From: Niallia circulans NBRC 13626
GTDB lineage: Bacteria > Bacillota > Bacilli > Bacillales > Cytobacillaceae
Assembly: GCF_001591585.1 (NCBI RefSeq)
Contig: NZ_BCVE01000005.1
Location: 274,056 to 338,055, forward strand
Length of the DNA stretch: 64,000 bases
Reading direction: 5' to 3'
Positions 52,775 to 61,856 of this stretch are shown in pieces. Positions within the stretch are counted from its first letter, which is position 1. Each line of letters starts with the position of its first letter. The notes below the pieces were generated by a model, which was not told the DNA's origin, searched no databases, and saw only the letters and a list, made by a program, of their open reading frames with translations. Both the position numbers and the translations under genes were made by a program.

Positions 52775-53758
52775 TCAAACCAGATCGGCCGGAAATAAGA
52801 TGTCTGCTGACTTTCTGGCTTTTTCATATACACGCATAACTGTATAGGAATGTTCTAGCAATTTACTACATTTATCAAATGATTTCGTGTCAAAAATCTC
52901 TTTGAACCTTAGAAGTTCATAATATAAAAGGTTATTAGTAGTTTGATTATTGAGCGTTATCTCTTTGTCTTTCAAATACAAGATTACTTTTTGGCAGCCA
53001 TTGGCGCCATTTTCCACATGAAGGTATCCATTCTCCCCTTGCATAAGGACAAAATTCATACTTCTTGTATCTTTTGCACCTACACATTCTGCAATAAAAT
53101 CAGCATATTGCATCACTACTATTCCTGATGTATCAATTCCATTCGAATGTTTATTTGCTGTATAGGTAACGGCGTTTGGTGCGCCAAATAAATTTAGAAC
53201 AAAGTGTAGATTATAAATGTTTATATCTGCTAATGCTCCTCCAGCAAAAAAAGGGTTAAAGACATTAGGTGTTTCCCCCTTTAACAGGGCATCATATCTA
53301 CTAGAGTATTGACTGTAATTACATTGAACAAACTTTAGTTGACCTAATTGGTTTAGATGTTTCTTAATCAATTGATAATTGGGTAAATGAATCGTTGTTA
53401 TTCCCTCGAATAACATCAACCCTTTTTCTCTAGCCAGTTTTATTAAAGTTTCTGTTTCCTGTACGGTAGAGGTAAATGGTTTTTCACAAATAACATGTTT
53501 GCCATTTAACAACGCTTGATAGGACTGTTCAAAATGAAGGCTATTCGGTGAAGCCACATAAATAAAATCAATGTTAGGATCTGCATACAGCTTTTCTAAT
53601 TCTGTGTAAATATTGGCTATCTGGTATTTCTCCGCTAGTGTCTTTGCTGTTTCTTCTTTTCTCGAATACATAGCCATACATCTTGCGCCCTCTATCTCCC
53701 TTAAGGCTGATAAGAATACATCTACAATAAAACCTGTTCCAATTGTTCCTATTTTCAT
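52775..53758 (-). CDS. Gfo/Idh/MocA-family NAD(P)-dependent oxidoreductase
   Basis: A 327-residue dehydrogenase. N-terminal Rossmann segment KIGTIGTGFIVDVFLSAL, conserved VASPNSLHFEQSYQALLN and the EKP motif HVICEKPFTST (about 92-102) where Lys is catalytic; C-terminal Gfo-type beta sheet with ADINIYNLHFVLNLFG. GGAGG precedes the ATG. It is 22 bp after the paralogous dehydrogenase gene. These enzymes oxidise sugar, inositol or sugar-phosphate hydroxyls, so this one probably modifies the PTS product. Confidence 0.88.
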   Translation of the reverse strand: MKIGTIGTGFIVDVFLSALREIEGARCMAMYSRKEETAKTLAEKYQIANIYTELEKLYADPNIDFIYVASPNSLHFEQSYQALLNGKHVICEKPFTSTVQETETLIKLAREKGLMLFEGITTIHLPNYQLIKKHLNQLGQLKFVQCNYSQYSSRYDALLKGETPNVFNPFFAGGALADINIYNLHFVLNLFGAPNAVTYTANKHSNGIDTSGIVVMQYADFIAECVGAKDTRSMNFVLMQGENGYLHVENGANGCQKVILYLKDKEITLNNQTTNNLLYYELLRFKEIFDTKSFDKCSKLLEHSYTVMRVYEKARKSADILFPADLV

Positions 53759-53780
53759 TTTGATTCCTCCACACGACTAA

Positions 53781-54797
53781 CTAATTTGCTTCTTTTGCTA
53801 TCGTAAGTCCATCTTCTAACACTTTCAGAACCGTTAATACTTCGTCATCCTTTACCGGCTTTTCCCCATTGTTTTTAATCGCTTGATATAATTTTTCATA
53901 AAGAATACCGTAATCTGTATATTCAGAAGGTACTTTTTCGTTATGTTCTTCTCCATTTTCATCTATATATGAAAGTATTCCCCAGTTACTTTCAGATTCA
54001 GGCTCAAAAGATACTCGTGTTGGACCATTCGGATTCTTTTTTTGATGCCCGCTACTGTATTTAATAAAGCTCCCTTTATCGCCATGTACAGTAAACTTTG
54101 GATGTTCTAATTTAACACTTAAGCTGCATTTTACTGTTGCTTTTATTCTTCCAAAATAAAAATCTATATCGATATAATCATCTGACTCCCCAGGGTAATA
54201 GATACTTCTGACATCATAATGAATATCATCTGGTTTCCCATACAAAGACACAATTTGGTCAATGGTATGAACGGCTAGCATATATAACATACCAAATCCT
54301 CCCTTTTTAATACCTTGAGGATTGAAATAGTCATAATGGGATTGAATTTCAACAATATTTCCTAATCTGCCACTATCTAGTACTTTTTTCAAAGTGAGAA
54401 AATCCCCGTCAAATCTTCTATTTTGATTTGCCATGGCAATAAGTCCTTTAGATTTCGCCAATTCAAACACTTTAGCTGCCTCTTGAATGGTTGGGGCAAA
54501 AGGCTTTTCCACAAGAACATGCTTATTATGTACCAATGCTTTTGTGGCATATTCAACGTGACTGTCAGCATGGGTACAAATCACGACTAGCTCCACTTCA
54601 CCGTCTTGAAGAATTTCCTCTAAGTTTGTTGTAAATTGAATAGCCGGATACCAGCTCTCATGCTCTATCCCTTCACGAACTCGATCTTCCTCTCGACGGT
54701 AAATGTACTTTACCTTAATGTTTTCTCTTCTTTCCAAGTATGGTAAATGATAATTTAAAACCGCATTTCCATAACCAATTATGGCAATATTCATCAT
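53781..54797 (-). CDS. Gfo/Idh/MocA-family oxidoreductase
   Basis: A 338-residue dehydrogenase distinct from its neighbour. Rossmann start NIAIIGYGNAVLNYHLPYL, VVICTHADSHVEYATKALV and the catalytic EKP motif HVLVEKPFAPT (about 93-103). The C-terminal domain (GGFGMLYMLAVHTIDQIVSL) has the usual active-site His and Asp. GGAGAG precedes the ATG. Two non-identical members side by side suggest a two-step oxidation and reduction, as in epimerisation through a keto sugar. Confidence 0.88.
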   Translation of the reverse strand: MMNIAIIGYGNAVLNYHLPYLERRENIKVKYIYRREEDRVREGIEHESWYPAIQFTTNLEEILQDGEVELVVICTHADSHVEYATKALVHNKHVLVEKPFAPTIQEAAKVFELAKSKGLIAMANQNRRFDGDFLTLKKVLDSGRLGNIVEIQSHYDYFNPQGIKKGGFGMLYMLAVHTIDQIVSLYGKPDDIHYDVRSIYYPGESDDYIDIDFYFGRIKATVKCSLSVKLEHPKFTVHGDKGSFIKYSSGHQKKNPNGPTRVSFEPESESNWGILSYIDENGEEHNEKVPSEYTDYGILYEKLYQAIKNNGEKPVKDDEVLTVLKVLEDGLTIAKEAN

Positions 54798-54873
54798 AAA
54801 ATCTCTCCTTTACTCTTGCTTGACCTCATGATAGCACGCTCTTTATTCATTAGATATAGATATTCAAGATAAT

Positions 54874-54887
54874 GGTAAGCGTTTTCA
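54874..54887. promoter_or_regulatory. cre-like site before the dehydrogenase genes
   Basis: GGTAAGCGTTTTCA matches the CcpA consensus in 13 of 14 positions, 77 bp before the start at 54797, between the RpiR terminator and the dehydrogenase gene. Confidence 0.6.
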
Positions 54888-54907
54888 AAAATAACAAATT
54901 AAACTAA

Positions 54908-54938
54908 CCCAATTATGAAATTGAATTTCATAATTGGG
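54908..54938 (-). terminator. Palindromic terminator after the RpiR gene
   Basis: CCCAATTATGAAA and TTTCATAATTGGG arms (13 bp) around TTGAA, starting two bases after the RpiR stop. The following T-run is weak, so part of the transcripts may continue into the dehydrogenases. Confidence 0.6.
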
Positions 54939-54940
54939 CA

Positions 54941-55744
54941 TTATTGGGTCTTCCTCCTAATATCTTTATCTTCTATTGTACCAATATACAAGACATCAAA
55001 AATATATTGAGTGGTAACGATATTAAAAGTTTTGGTAAGATGGAGGCTTTCATTATTATAGTAACTTTGAATATTTTTATCAGTCAGCTTCACTAATTCA
55101 TTTTCCTCATTACCAGAAATCGCAATCACCTTTCTGTTAAACGTTTTAATGGTTTTCGCAATATCTATAATCGCTTTATTCGTTCCTGTATGGGAAATGA
55201 CAAAGGACACTGTTTTTTTATTATTTTTGACATTATTCAGCAAATGATAGTTTACACTATTATACGCTACCGCATGCAGTCCTATTTCACTCCATTTCGC
55301 ACATACTTGTTGTGCAATATAATAATTCGCATCTACTCCATATATTTCAATACGATTGGCATCCTTCAGCCAGCCGATTATCTCGATTAAATCATCGATT
55401 CTAAATTTCTTGCGCGTTTGAAGTAAGGCTTCTTCATAAATAAAAGGAATGGCATCAACCTTATCTAAAAAATCTTTATAATTTCCATCATTTCTATGAA
55501 TCAACTGATCTTTCAAATGAGAATCTTTATATTCTAAAGCAAACTGCAATTGAAAATCCGGATATCCCTTTGTCCCAAATTTTTTACATAACCTCACAAT
55601 GGTTGATGAGCTAGTAAACGTTAATTTTCCCAATTCATTTGCAGTAACCCGAAAAACTGTTTCCGGATTCTGAAGTATATAATTCACAATATGGCGTTCT
55701 TGATTAGTTAAGTCCTTCATATACTTCATCTTGTTAATTAACAT
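54941..55744 (-). CDS. RpiR/MurR-family transcriptional regulator
   Basis: A 267-residue regulator. N-terminal helix-turn-helix (about 1-77: NELGKLTFTSSSTIVRLCKK followed by FGTKGYPDF) and a C-terminal SIS sugar-phosphate-binding domain (about 110-240: IEIYGVDANYYIAQQ, SFVISHTGTNKAIIDIAKTI). AAAGGAG precedes the ATG. It probably responds to a phosphosugar made from the PTS product and controls the dehydrogenases next to it, as a second layer beyond the PRD activator. Confidence 0.9.
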   Translation of the reverse strand: MLINKMKYMKDLTNQERHIVNYILQNPETVFRVTANELGKLTFTSSSTIVRLCKKFGTKGYPDFQLQFALEYKDSHLKDQLIHRNDGNYKDFLDKVDAIPFIYEEALLQTRKKFRIDDLIEIIGWLKDANRIEIYGVDANYYIAQQVCAKWSEIGLHAVAYNSVNYHLLNNVKNNKKTVSFVISHTGTNKAIIDIAKTIKTFNRKVIAISGNEENELVKLTDKNIQSYYNNESLHLTKTFNIVTTQYIFDVLYIGTIEDKDIRRKTQ

Positions 55745-55873
55745 GTATCCATTCTCCTTTAATTAACGTAATATTAGGGAATATTTCCTGGTTATATCAC
55801 ATTTCATTTTCTTTCTTCATTGTAACGAAGTGATTTAAGGAAATCTATAGAAACAACGACAATGAAAAAAAGC

Positions 55874-55899
55874 AAAAAAGCCCAGCATTTGCATGGGCT
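55874..55899 (-). terminator. Terminator of the IIB-IIA unit
   Basis: AGCCCA(GC)ATTTGC(A)TGGGCT hairpin, followed on the minus strand by TTTTTTGC, after the IIA stop. It separates the PTS domain genes from the RpiR gene. Confidence 0.7.
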
Positions 55900-55935
55900 A
55901 AGCAGTGCCTTCCTATTATTCTTATTGATCTTAGT

Positions 55936-56259
55936 TCATCTTTTGATTTGCTTATACATTTCAATCATTTCTTCCACTAATGTAGAGATTGTTTCCGCGC
56001 TCATTAACTGATCTTCCGCATGCATAAAGATTAAAGAAAATGGTACCTTATCTCCACTTGCTTCTCTTTGAATAAGCGTTGAATGGATTTTATGCCCTTC
56101 GGTAAAATAGGATTTCGAATCATCCAATTTTTGTTTAGCTAGCTCAAAATTGCCCTCTCTTGCAGCAAATAATCCTTCCATTACTAGACTTTTTGCCATT
56201 CCTACATTACTAATAATCGAAAAACTTATTTCATATTCTTCTGGCGTTTGTTCATGCAT
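55936..56259 (-). CDS. PTS EIIA, lactose/cellobiose family
   Basis: A 107-residue IIA protein. The conserved phospho-histidine is in SLIFMHAEDQLMSAET (about His79), and NVGMAKSLVMEGLFAAREG fits the N-terminal helices. It takes phosphate from HPr and hands it to IIB. Its gene is 21 bp after the IIB gene. Confidence 0.92.
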   Translation of the reverse strand: MHEQTPEEYEISFSIISNVGMAKSLVMEGLFAAREGNFELAKQKLDDSKSYFTEGHKIHSTLIQREASGDKVPFSLIFMHAEDQLMSAETISTLVEEMIEMYKQIKR

Positions 56260-56280
56260 GGATATCCCTCCTCCACTTTT

Positions 56281-56592
56281 TTAATTCATCAACTCTAATG
56301 CAGCTTCTAACACTTTTTCCCCATTCATCATTCCGTAGTGCTGCATATTAATAGAGTCAAGCGGAATATTCGTCCCTGCTAGTTTTGCTTCCAGTTGTTT
56401 TTGCTTAAACTTCACTTGCGGTCCAAGTAATACGACACCTATATCCTTTTTCTCCAAGGTATCTTCAAATTCGGAAGCAGAAATGGCAAATATATCTGTT
56501 TCCAATCCTCTTGCTTCCGCTGCCTTCTGCATTTTAGTAACTAGTAAGCTAGTACTCATCCCTGCTGCACAAACTAACATAATTGATTTCAT
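56281..56592 (-). CDS. PTS EIIB, cellobiose family
   Basis: A 103-residue IIB protein with the phospho-cysteine in the P-loop-like start SIMLVCAAGMSTSLLVTKM (Cys8). The VVLLGPQVKFKQKQLEAKL stretch is typical. It receives phosphate from IIA and passes it to the sugar carried by IIC. GGGAGGAA precedes the ATG. Confidence 0.93.
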   Translation of the reverse strand: MKSIMLVCAAGMSTSLLVTKMQKAAEARGLETDIFAISASEFEDTLEKKDIGVVLLGPQVKFKQKQLEAKLAGTNIPLDSINMQHYGMMNGEKVLEAALELMN

Positions 56593-56741
56593 GTAAAATT
56601 CCTCCCTATAATAGATAGATATCTTCTATATTCATCATACTATGTAAACGCTTCATTTTTAAAAGCTACTTTTTCCAATTGGCAGAGGAAATAATTATGC
56701 TTTATTTTTTCAATAAAAGTTCATATAGGAACTGGAAAAGC

Positions 56742-58661
56742 CTATTCATTCAACAATCTTATAAAATCTTCTACCTTCTCACAATGGATCAGTTGTTGAA
56801 CTAGCTGCTGATTTTCCATTATCGAAATTAGCTTGCGATACATTTTATCCAATTCTCCTTTTTTAACCGCACTAATATTAAGCAAACAAACAAGCTGCAC
56901 CATTTGGTTATTACTCCAAGCAATAGGACGATTAAGTGTACAAAAGGTCCAGAAGGTCTCTTTTGTCACAGGAATAGTTGGATGTGGGATTGCAATTAAA
57001 TTGCCGAAACTCGTTGGTGCTGTGTTCTCTCTATCGAGTACCAATTCTTCATATCCTTCTGTAACAAGGTTCTGATTAGATAAATTCTCACATAAAAAGT
57101 GAATAACTTCTTCCCTTGTATCTAAATTTTGTTTTAGAAAAATTCTTTTTGAATCAAGATAGCTATCATTCATTTTTAATGCTGCAGATAAATGTTTCCT
57201 AATTCTTGTAATATCTGTCTCTTCTAGAAATGTACTCACAAGTTGAATAGGAATGCCTACCGGCTCTTTAATTGGAACTGTTGAAATAATGAGATCAATT
57301 GAAGATAACTCATATCCCTCTAATCGATAATAATTAATCGTATCGACAATTTCGATCTCTTGTTCGAATATATTTTCTAGACGATAATAAAGCAATTTGG
57401 CACTTCCTACTCCTGATGCACAAACGAGGACAACCCTTTTCGCTTTTCTATTCTTACTTTTCATTCTTTCAAGAGCCACTCCGATATGTAGAGCCAAATA
57501 GGCTATTTCATGTTCTCCAATCTCCATTGTTAAATAGTCTTTCATACATTTACTAGCTATTACAGCCCCTTCAAAAGCCAATGGATATTTAAGTTTGATA
57601 TCCTGTAATAATGGATTTCGGATATTCATCTTATAGCGTAGACGATTCATCGCAGGTCTTATATGAAGAATCATTGCTTGTATGAATTCATAATCATGAT
57701 ATAAATCCCAGTCCATTTCCTTTTTCAGTTTATTTAACATACATTTCATGATGCTTTCAACTTCATCCAATTTGCTGTATGCCGTCAAACTGTCTTTATG
57801 GATTAGTTTTGTCCCAGCTAAATGAATAACAATATAATTAATTTCTGTCGTAGGAAATAGTAAATCAGTAATCGCTTCTACTTCCTGTACGATCTCCTTG
57901 GCAACAATGTTTTCAAAGGGAAATTCCTCTAAATGATTGCCCTCCGTATCTTCAATTAGAAATCCTTCTTCTATTCGTTTACATGCAATCATTATATGTG
58001 TAGCAAGGTTTTCTAAAGAAATATCGGATATCTCTATTTTGTATTGATTGACTTTTTTAATAATGATAGTGTGTATTTTCTTATATAGATCTTCTTTAAA
58101 TACAAGCAGTTGATTTCGATTTGAGTCTGAGTTAAGCTGCTGATTGTGCATATAGTTGGCTAAACATAAACGTTTCTGATACTCATCACCATGAATATAT
58201 AATCCATAATGAGGGCGATGAAGCAGCTTTAAATGATAGGATGCGAGTATCTTCCGCACCTGTTTTAAATCATTTTGAATAGTTGATTTAGATACAAACA
58301 TTTCTTCTTCAAAATACTCTAATTTGATATAACCATTATTTAAGAGAAATTGTTTTAATAAATACATCACTCTAGTATTTTGATCGGTAAAATCAGGAAA
58401 TAATGGTCCATCTTCCTTCTCAATCTGCACATTAAATTCGCTATTAAACAGTTCTTCATCATTAATCTGTATTTGATAGCCTTTCCCCCGTATTAAGTGG
58501 AGCTCAAATCCTAATGAAGAACTTTCTATTTGAATATCTTTGCATTCTTTTCGAATGGTGCGATCACTTACTCCTAGATGTTTGGCAATCCATCTTGCAG
58601 TGACTGGTTTAACTGACTTTAGTAAATAGAAGACAATGTTTTTTTGTCGCTGAGTAAGCAT
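56742..58661 (-). CDS. PRD-domain transcriptional activator (LicR/MtlR type)
   Basis: A 639-residue regulator. Start ATG 58661 is chosen because GAGGTG lies six bases upstream; the TTG at 58679 would overlap it. N-terminal HTH (LKSVKPVTARWIAKHLGVSD, about 10-30), a second HTH/Mga-like part, two PRDs (about 190-400, with the histidines in NLATHIMIACKRI, YIVIHLAGTKL and EIAYLALHIGVAL), an EIIB-Gat-like domain (VVLVCASGVGSAKLLYY) and an EIIA-Fru-like domain (NLIAIPHPT, about 570). Phosphorylation by PTS partners switches it. It heads the PTS locus and activates it, in the manner of LicR. Confidence 0.9.
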   Translation of the reverse strand: MLTQRQKNIVFYLLKSVKPVTARWIAKHLGVSDRTIRKECKDIQIESSSLGFELHLIRGKGYQIQINDEELFNSEFNVQIEKEDGPLFPDFTDQNTRVMYLLKQFLLNNGYIKLEYFEEEMFVSKSTIQNDLKQVRKILASYHLKLLHRPHYGLYIHGDEYQKRLCLANYMHNQQLNSDSNRNQLLVFKEDLYKKIHTIIIKKVNQYKIEISDISLENLATHIMIACKRIEEGFLIEDTEGNHLEEFPFENIVAKEIVQEVEAITDLLFPTTEINYIVIHLAGTKLIHKDSLTAYSKLDEVESIMKCMLNKLKKEMDWDLYHDYEFIQAMILHIRPAMNRLRYKMNIRNPLLQDIKLKYPLAFEGAVIASKCMKDYLTMEIGEHEIAYLALHIGVALERMKSKNRKAKRVVLVCASGVGSAKLLYYRLENIFEQEIEIVDTINYYRLEGYELSSIDLIISTVPIKEPVGIPIQLVSTFLEETDITRIRKHLSAALKMNDSYLDSKRIFLKQNLDTREEVIHFLCENLSNQNLVTEGYEELVLDRENTAPTSFGNLIAIPHPTIPVTKETFWTFCTLNRPIAWSNNQMVQLVCLLNISAVKKGELDKMYRKLISIMENQQLVQQLIHCEKVEDFIRLLNE

Positions 58662-58745
58662 ACATTTCACCTCATTCAACCTTATTCCATTTGGAAGATT
58701 GTTTCATTTGAAAATTCATATAGCCCTATCAAAGTCTTTTCTTCA

Positions 58746-58759
58746 TTTAAGCGCTTACA
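58746..58759. promoter_or_regulatory. cre-like site before the PRD activator
   Basis: TTTAAGCGCTTACA fits the CcpA consensus in 13 of 14 positions, 85 bp before the ATG at 58661 on the minus strand. Three cre-like sites in one sugar locus strengthen each other. Confidence 0.6.
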
Positions 58760-58904
58760 AGTGATTCCCTCAAAAAAGATGGAGCAGAATACTAATGGAC
58801 TATGTCCTTATTTACCTATGGCCTCATTTTATCATAGACAAAATCACTTCGATTTTACACCCAAACTTTTTCAAAAAACAACCGGATTTTTTGTATGGAA
58901 GAGA

Positions 58905-58932
58905 AGCAGAGGGACGGTTCATACACTTCTCT
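58905..58932. repeat. Degenerate GGACGGTTCT repeat
   Basis: GAGGGACGGTTCATACACTT, close to the end of the 176-residue protein gene; the closing arm is incomplete (TTCTCT). A partial copy of the family. Confidence 0.5.
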
Positions 58933-59463
58933 TTATTCATAAATATCTACTTCAACTGGCAGTTTAACATTATCCTTTGGGAAAGTCGCATACCATACCC
59001 AGAGATTACCTTGAAGGAAAAACTTATTTGGCTGGATATTGCCCTCACTAGTAATAATGATGGTTTTGGCGCTATCTTCGGCAAATCCATAAATAATGGA
59101 AAAATTCTTTTCGAGCTTATTATTTGCCTGCCAGGTAATAGAACCTCTCTCTTGTCTCTCTTCTTGAAACTCCTGAAATTCTAATATAGGATAAATAATT
59201 TTTTGAAAGTCAGTAAATTCTTTATTAGTAAGTACAGGAACAATCCCCGACCTATTTTCCGCAAAAACGATACGGGACTGCGCATCAAACAACAGGATTC
59301 GTTTGCAATCACCAAATTGTTCCGATACTTCTTCACATACCCTTTCTTCCAAAGATGATGTAGGAGGAATAAAGACAGTTTTAGTTGGATTTGGATGCAT
59401 CGCAATAAGGTAAATAACAAAAATGGTCAGAGCTAGCGCAACTATCAAAAGAATGTTCTTCAT
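58933..59463 (-). CDS. Membrane-anchored hypothetical protein
   Basis: A 176-residue protein with an N-terminal helix (about 4-22, LLIVALALTIFVIYLIA) and an extracellular or cell-wall-side domain of about 150 residues. Two cysteines (VCEEVSEQFGDCKR) sit close together. GGAGGG and ATG at 59463 give a good start. No family recognised. It stands alone between the PTS locus and the aldehyde dehydrogenase. Confidence 0.6.
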   Translation of the reverse strand: MKNILLIVALALTIFVIYLIAMHPNPTKTVFIPPTSSLEERVCEEVSEQFGDCKRILLFDAQSRIVFAENRSGIVPVLTNKEFTDFQKIIYPILEFQEFQEERQERGSITWQANNKLEKNFSIIYGFAEDSAKTIIITSEGNIQPNKFFLQGNLWVWYATFPKDNVKLPVEVDIYE

Positions 59464-59567
59464 TACATGTTGCCCTCCCTTCTTCCTTCCTTATTAGTAT
59501 GTCTCGTGAAAATGAAATACACATTTATACAGAGTACTCTTTCCATTAATCCTAGTATATGAACAAA

Positions 59568-59614
59568 AAGAAGCTGACTTCAAAAGTTGTTCTTAAACGA
59601 CTTTTGCGTCAGCC
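59568..59614 (-). terminator. Terminator of the aldehyde dehydrogenase gene
   Basis: GCTGAC-TTCA-AAAGT and ACTTTT-GC-GTCAGC arms; on the minus strand TTCTTTTTG follows. About 55 bp after the gene's stop, with a hairpin-repeat copy (reverse AGAACCGTCCCTC, about 59643-59660) in between. Confidence 0.75.
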
Positions 59615-59642
59615 ACTACTTGCTATATCATGCGATTAAAAA

Positions 59643-59681
59643 GCAATAAGAACCGTCCCTCCGATTCCCTTATTGCATAGA
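59643..59681. repeat. Reverse copy of the GGACGGTTCT repeat at the aldehyde dehydrogenase stop
   Basis: GCAATAAG...AAGAACCGTCCCTCCG...CTTATTGC: the core is the reverse complement of GAGGGACGGTTCTT, enclosed by a GCAATAAG/CTTATTGC stem whose second arm lies in the last codons of the dehydrogenase gene. Confidence 0.55.
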
Positions 59682-61154
59682 AACCCATACACTCTTTACT
59701 TCTGTGTAGTTGTTTAGGGCATAGGAGCCCATTTCACGGCCGATGCCTGATTGTTTGTATCCGCCGAATGGAGAGGCTGCATCGAATGTATTGTAGCAGT
59801 TGACCCAAACTGTTCCTGCGCGGAGTTTGCTGGCGATGTAGTGGGCATTAGCAACATCTCTCGTCCAGACGCCTGCTGCTAAGCCATATTCACTGTTATT
59901 TGCACGTTTAATCAGCTCATCTAAATCATCATATGGCATTGCCGAAATAACAGGTCCAAAAATTTCTTCCTTGGCAATCGTCATCTCATCTCGTACATCG
60001 GCAAAAACAGTTGGGGAAACAAAGTATCCTTCCTCACGTGGATTAAAACCACCTGCGACTAGCTGCGCGCCTTCGTTTAACCCTCTTTCAATATAACCAA
60101 GAACTCGTTGTTGCTGTTCAGCGGAAACAAGCGGTCCAATTTCTGTATCAGCGTGGATACCAGCACCTTGCTTCATTTTTTTCGCTTGATCTGCCATATC
60201 GGCAACGACATTATCAAAATGTTTCTTTTGAATAAAAACTCTAGACCCGGCACAGCATACCTGTCCTTGATTGAACATAACACCATTAAATGCACCTGGA
60301 ATAGCTTTTGTTAAATCTGCATCTGGCAGGATAATGTTCGGTGATTTCCCACCAAGCTCCAATGTAACTCTTTTCAATGTTTTAGAGGCATTCGCCATAA
60401 TCATTTTTCCAACTTCCGTAGAACCAGTAAAAGCAATTTTATCTACTAAAGGGTGATCAACTAGCGGCTGTCCAGCTGTTTCCCCAAATCCAGGAACAAT
60501 GTTCACAACCCCATCCGGGAACCCCGCTTCCTGGATTAATTCTGCTAAATAAAGAGCAGATAACGGCGTTTGCTCAGCTGGTTTTAATACCACTGTACAT
60601 CCGGTTGCAAGAGCCGCTCCGAGCTTCCACATTGCCATTAACAGCGGGAAGTTCCAAGGGATAATCTGCCCAACTACTCCCACTGCTTCATGGCGTGTAT
60701 AATTAAAGTATGGACCATTAACTGGAATCGTTTGTCCTGTAATTTTTGTACACCAACCCGCATAATAGCGCATATGCTCAATGGCTAATGGAATATCCGC
60801 ATTAGTTGTTTCGCGAATCGGTTTCCCATTATCTAACGTTTCTAATTGGGCAAGCTCCGCACTGTTTTTCTCCATCAAATCGGCCAGTATGTACATAAGA
60901 CGACTGCGCTCCGAAGCACTCATTTTTGACCAAGGTCCTTCGTCAAAAGCTTTCCGTGCCGCTTTCACCGCTAAATCAATATCTTCTGGACCTGCTTCAT
61001 ATACACTTGCTAAAACCTCATCTGTCGCTGGATTATAACTGTCGAATGTTTTTTGTGTTTGACTCTCCACAAATTCACCATTAATAAATAACTTTTTCTT
61101 ACCACTTAGGAACTTTCCAACCTTTTCTTTCAAAACTACAGTCTGTTGGTTCAT
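59670..61154 (-). CDS. NAD-dependent aldehyde dehydrogenase
   Basis: A 494-residue ALDH. NAD-binding and catalytic blocks are complete: [28 protein letters not shown], catalytic Glu in [15 protein letters not shown] (about 268), catalytic Cys in [13 protein letters not shown] (about 301-302), and [10 protein letters not shown]. The [16 protein letters not shown]-terminus is of the betaine/retinal-type ALDH1 group. Close in type to B. subtilis DhaS/AldX-like enzymes, but the substrate is uncertain. GGAGG precedes the ATG at 61154. The cre-like site upstream suggests glucose repression. Confidence 0.95.
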   Translation of the reverse strand: MNQQTVVLKEKVGKFLSGKKKLFINGEFVESQTQKTFDSYNPATDEVLASVYEAGPEDIDLAVKAARKAFDEGPWSKMSASERSRLMYILADLMEKNSAELAQLETLDNGKPIRETTNADIPLAIEHMRYYAGWCTKITGQTIPVNGPYFNYTRHEAVGVVGQIIPWNFPLLMAMWKLGAALATGCTVVLKPAEQTPLSALYLAELIQEAGFPDGVVNIVPGFGETAGQPLVDHPLVDKIAFTGSTEVGKMIMANASKTLKRVTLELGGKSPNIILPDADLTKAIPGAFNGVMFNQGQVCCAGSRVFIQKKHFDNVVADMADQAKKMKQGAGIHADTEIGPLVSAEQQQRVLGYIERGLNEGAQLVAGGFNPREEGYFVSPTVFADVRDEMTIAKEEIFGPVISAMPYDDLDELIKRANNSEYGLAAGVWTRDVANAHYIASKLRAGTVWVNCYNTFDAASPFGGYKQSGIGREMGSYALNNYTEVKSVWVSMQ

Positions 61155-61184
61155 CGAATTCCTCCTTAAAAAGTAGATAATTTA

Positions 61185-61197
61185 ATGGTCAGGCACC
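61185..61197. repeat. Diverged GGTGCCTGACACC repeat
   Basis: GGTCAGGCACC, a partial reverse copy of the 33528-33540 palindrome, lying across the 3' end of the DUF624 remnant. Confidence 0.4.
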
Positions 61198-61203
61198 AAT
61201 AAC

Positions 61204-61217
61204 GGAAAACGCTTACA
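61204..61217. promoter_or_regulatory. cre-like site before the aldehyde dehydrogenase
   Basis: GGAAAACGCTTACA matches the CcpA consensus in 13 of 14 positions, 50 bp before the aldehyde dehydrogenase start. Confidence 0.55.
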
Positions 61218-61856
61218 AAATAATGTTAACACTGTGGAAATAGAGATACAACTAATAAAAGAAGAAATATTTCGAGGATTTTTGACATGTTTGACGGCAT
61301 TTGACAAGTAACGACAAGGGCGGAGAAAAAGAGGGATTATTCCCTCATAAATATTGAGAATGATATAGGTAGTTATATAAGCAAATAAGGAAAAACCAAT
61401 AAATAGACTAAAGTATAAAAGAAAGAAAAAGGAATAGACTGATATTCCCAAAGTTATAATAGGAGTCCCAGTAACCATTAGGACGGAAATTGTCTTAAAA
61501 GGGTGAACTAGTGCTACTTTCCAAGTGTTAATGATTGAATCCTTTACTGAATCTTTAAATCTTGCAACATAAGGAAATATAAAGCTAAACAATATTATAT
61601 AAGCAAAAGAAAAAAGTCCTAGACTTATCTTAACAAGAAAAACTAAGTTTCCTGTATATTGATTCAGGTAATAGTAATCCATATACAAAATAATGCCGGC
61701 TGCTAATAAAATCAACCATATGATCGTACTCTGTTTAAAGTTTTTGTGAAAGGCAGCGGCATATGCTTTAACGATTGATACATCTTCATTTTTAGCCATT
61801 TTTATTGTTATCGAATACATAGCTGTTAGTTCAGAGCCTATTGTGATAATAGGCAA

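Larger units (their letters stand above)
61182..61856 (-). pseudogene. 5'-truncated DUF624/YesL-family membrane protein
   Basis: The frame has about five membrane helices and starts in mid-domain: LPIITIGSELTAMYSITIKM matches the usual LPxxTIG segment after the first YesL helix, but no good start codon or ribosome site precedes it, and a stop lies about 26 codons upstream. Roughly 30-40 N-terminal residues appear lost. The last codons (LVPDH) are encoded by a GGTGCCTGACC repeat. DUF624 proteins accompany sugar ABC importers. The TTG at 61856 could allow a short product, but loss of function is more likely. Confidence 0.6.

Noticed and set aside
56640..56656. TGTAAACGCTTCAT before the IIB gene as a cre site
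   Set aside because: The first half is good but the last three bases depart from the consensus, so it was not listed beside the better sites.
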